From NCBI GenBank assembly GCA_045105075.1, contig JBGCDD010000152.1, positions 1 through 6,250 of the forward strand: a DNA stretch of 6,250 bases, written 5' to 3'. Below are positions 5,526 to 6,250 of this stretch, one piece after another; position 1 is the first letter of the stretch, and every line of letters starts with the position of its first letter. A program made the translations under genes and the position numbers. The notes beneath the pieces are model-generated. The model was not told where the DNA came from and did no database searches. It saw only the letters and a program-made list of their open reading frames with translations. The DNA comes from JBGCDD01 sp045105075 (GTDB lineage Bacteria; Pseudomonadota; Alphaproteobacteria; Rhodobacterales; Rhodobacteraceae).

Positions 5526-6250
5526 GCTGTGCCCTCGCGTGGATCATAGAGGTGGCAGGCGGCGGCGTGGTCCGTGTCCACTTGGGAAAACTGTGGGACT
5601 TCGGCGCTGCAGCGTGGGCCAATGACCTCTTGGCAGCGGGTGTTGTAAACGCATCCGCTGGGCCGTTCGAGCGGCGAAGGGATATCACCGGGGATCGGCG
5701 TCAGCGGCGCGTCGATGTCATCAAGCGTCGGCAAAGCGGCCAGCAAACCGCGCGTATAAGGGTGCGCGGGGCGGCGGATCACGTCGCGCACGGTGCCTTG
5801 TTCAACCAGACGGCCCAGATACATCACGGCAACTTTGTCTGCGGTTTGGGCAATCACGCCAAGGTCGTGGGTGATAAAGATGATGCCCATGCCAAATTCG
5901 CTGACGAGGTCTTTCATCAGATCAATCACCTGCGCCTGAATGGTCACATCCAGCGCGGTCGTGGGTTCATCGGCGATCAACAGTTTCGGCTTGGTCGACA
6001 GCGCCATCGCGATCATCGCGCGTTGGCGCATGCCACCCGACAACTCAAAGGCGTATTGGCCAAAGCGGGTGCTGGCGTCAGAAATACCCACCCGGTCGAG
6101 CATTTCAATCGACAGCTCCTTGGCCTGTTTCTTGGAGAAATCGGTGTGGATCAACAATTGCTCGACCATCTGGGCGCCGATGGAAATGGCCGGGGCAAAG
6201 CTGGCCATCGGTTCCTGAAAAATCAGCGAAATCGACCCACCGCGCACGAT
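5522..6250 (-). CDS. Oligopeptide/dipeptide ABC transporter ATP-binding protein, OppD/DppD-like (5' end missing)
   Basis: The C-terminal 242 residues of the second ATPase of the peptide-type importer; the N-terminus with Walker A lies beyond the right edge. Visible in order are the Q-loop IFQEP, signature LSGGMRQR, Walker B LLIADEP followed by TTALD, and the switch His in ITHDLG. These are the usual OppD/DppD forms, including GMRQR rather than the GQRQR of the partner. The C-terminal module reads GDIPSP and then four Cys (CVYNTRC, a third seven residues on in GPRC, and one in AAACHLY), the likely [4Fe-4S] site. An internal GTG at 6247 could be mistaken for a start, but the frame stays open to the window edge and the Q-loop is far too close to it. 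The stop overlaps the OppF-like start as ATGA. Permeases and binding protein should lie to the right. Confidence 0.92.
   Translation of the reverse strand: MVRGGSISLIFQEPMASFAPAISIGAQMVEQLLIHTDFSKKQAKELSIEMLDRVGISDASTRFGQYAFELSGGMRQRAMIAMALSTKPKLLIADEPTTALDVTIQAQVIDLMKDLVSEFGMGIIFITHDLGVIAQTADKVAVMYLGRLVEQGTVRDVIRRPAHPYTRGLLAALPTLDDIDAPLTPIPGDIPSPLERPSGCVYNTRCQEVIGPRCSAEVPQFSQVDTDHAAACHLYDPREGTA
5532..5536 (-). promoter_or_regulatory. Ribosome binding site of the OppF-like gene
   Basis: The minus strand reads GAGGG 6 nt before ATG 5525, inside the end of the OppD-like gene. It supports the chosen start and translational coupling through the ATGA overlap. Confidence 0.5.

Noticed and set aside
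6245..6247. GTG as the start codon of the OppD-like protein
   Set aside because: The frame is still open to the window edge and the Walker A region is missing, so the true start must lie outside.

Overview
The window looks like chromosomal DNA from an alphaproteobacterium, most likely of the Rhodobacterales/roseobacter group. This rests on the moderately high GC, the style of the proteins (for example the DESVAALD Walker B of the oligopeptide ATPase), and a heavy investment in ABC uptake. It is an inference from general familiarity, not from a database search. Six genes are complete or nearly so, one more enters from the left edge, and coding density is high. There are no tRNA or rRNA genes, insertion sequences, phage genes or CRISPR arrays.

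Left and centre (about 1-3308, minus strand): a compact operon reads right to left. A DeoR/GlpR-type repressor comes first, overlapping the ATPase gene by ATGA. The ATPase is of the UgpC/MalK type. After 46 nt comes a UgpB-like periplasmic binding protein with a clear signal peptide. After a 63-nt gap holding a strong stem-loop comes the N-terminus of a UgpA-like permease, cut by the window edge. The resemblance of the repressor to GlpR and of the binding protein to UgpB points to uptake of sn-glycerol-3-phosphate or a related glycerophosphoester. The second permease is presumably outside the window.

Middle (3309-3543): a 235-nt AT-richer divergent promoter region separates the repressor from a plus-strand gene. 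It contains an inverted repeat, ACAAAAC-N9-GTTTTGT, over a possible -10 box for the repressor operon. It also holds 8-bp tandem GTTTTGG units and a GCTCGCGAGC palindrome nearer the plus-strand gene.

Plus-strand gene (3544-4428): a HAD-IIA (NagD-like) hydrolase-fold protein. Its motif I is DAFGV, so the usual acid/base Asp two residues after the nucleophile is Phe. Its divergent position beside a GlpR-like regulator and a Ugp-like importer suggests, but does not prove, a role with the imported phosphoester.

Right (4530-6250, minus strand): an independent convergent transcription unit encodes the two ATPases of an oligopeptide/dipeptide-type ABC importer (OppD/DppD-like, 5' end outside the window, and OppF/DppF-like), coupled by an ATGA overlap. 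Both carry the four-Cys C-terminal module of this family. Their permeases and binding protein are not in view, so the substrate cannot be named.

Nothing here is clearly a new system. The most interesting points are the atypical HAD protein next to a glycerol-phosphate-type regulator and transporter, the intercistronic stem-loop, and the repeat-rich divergent control region.
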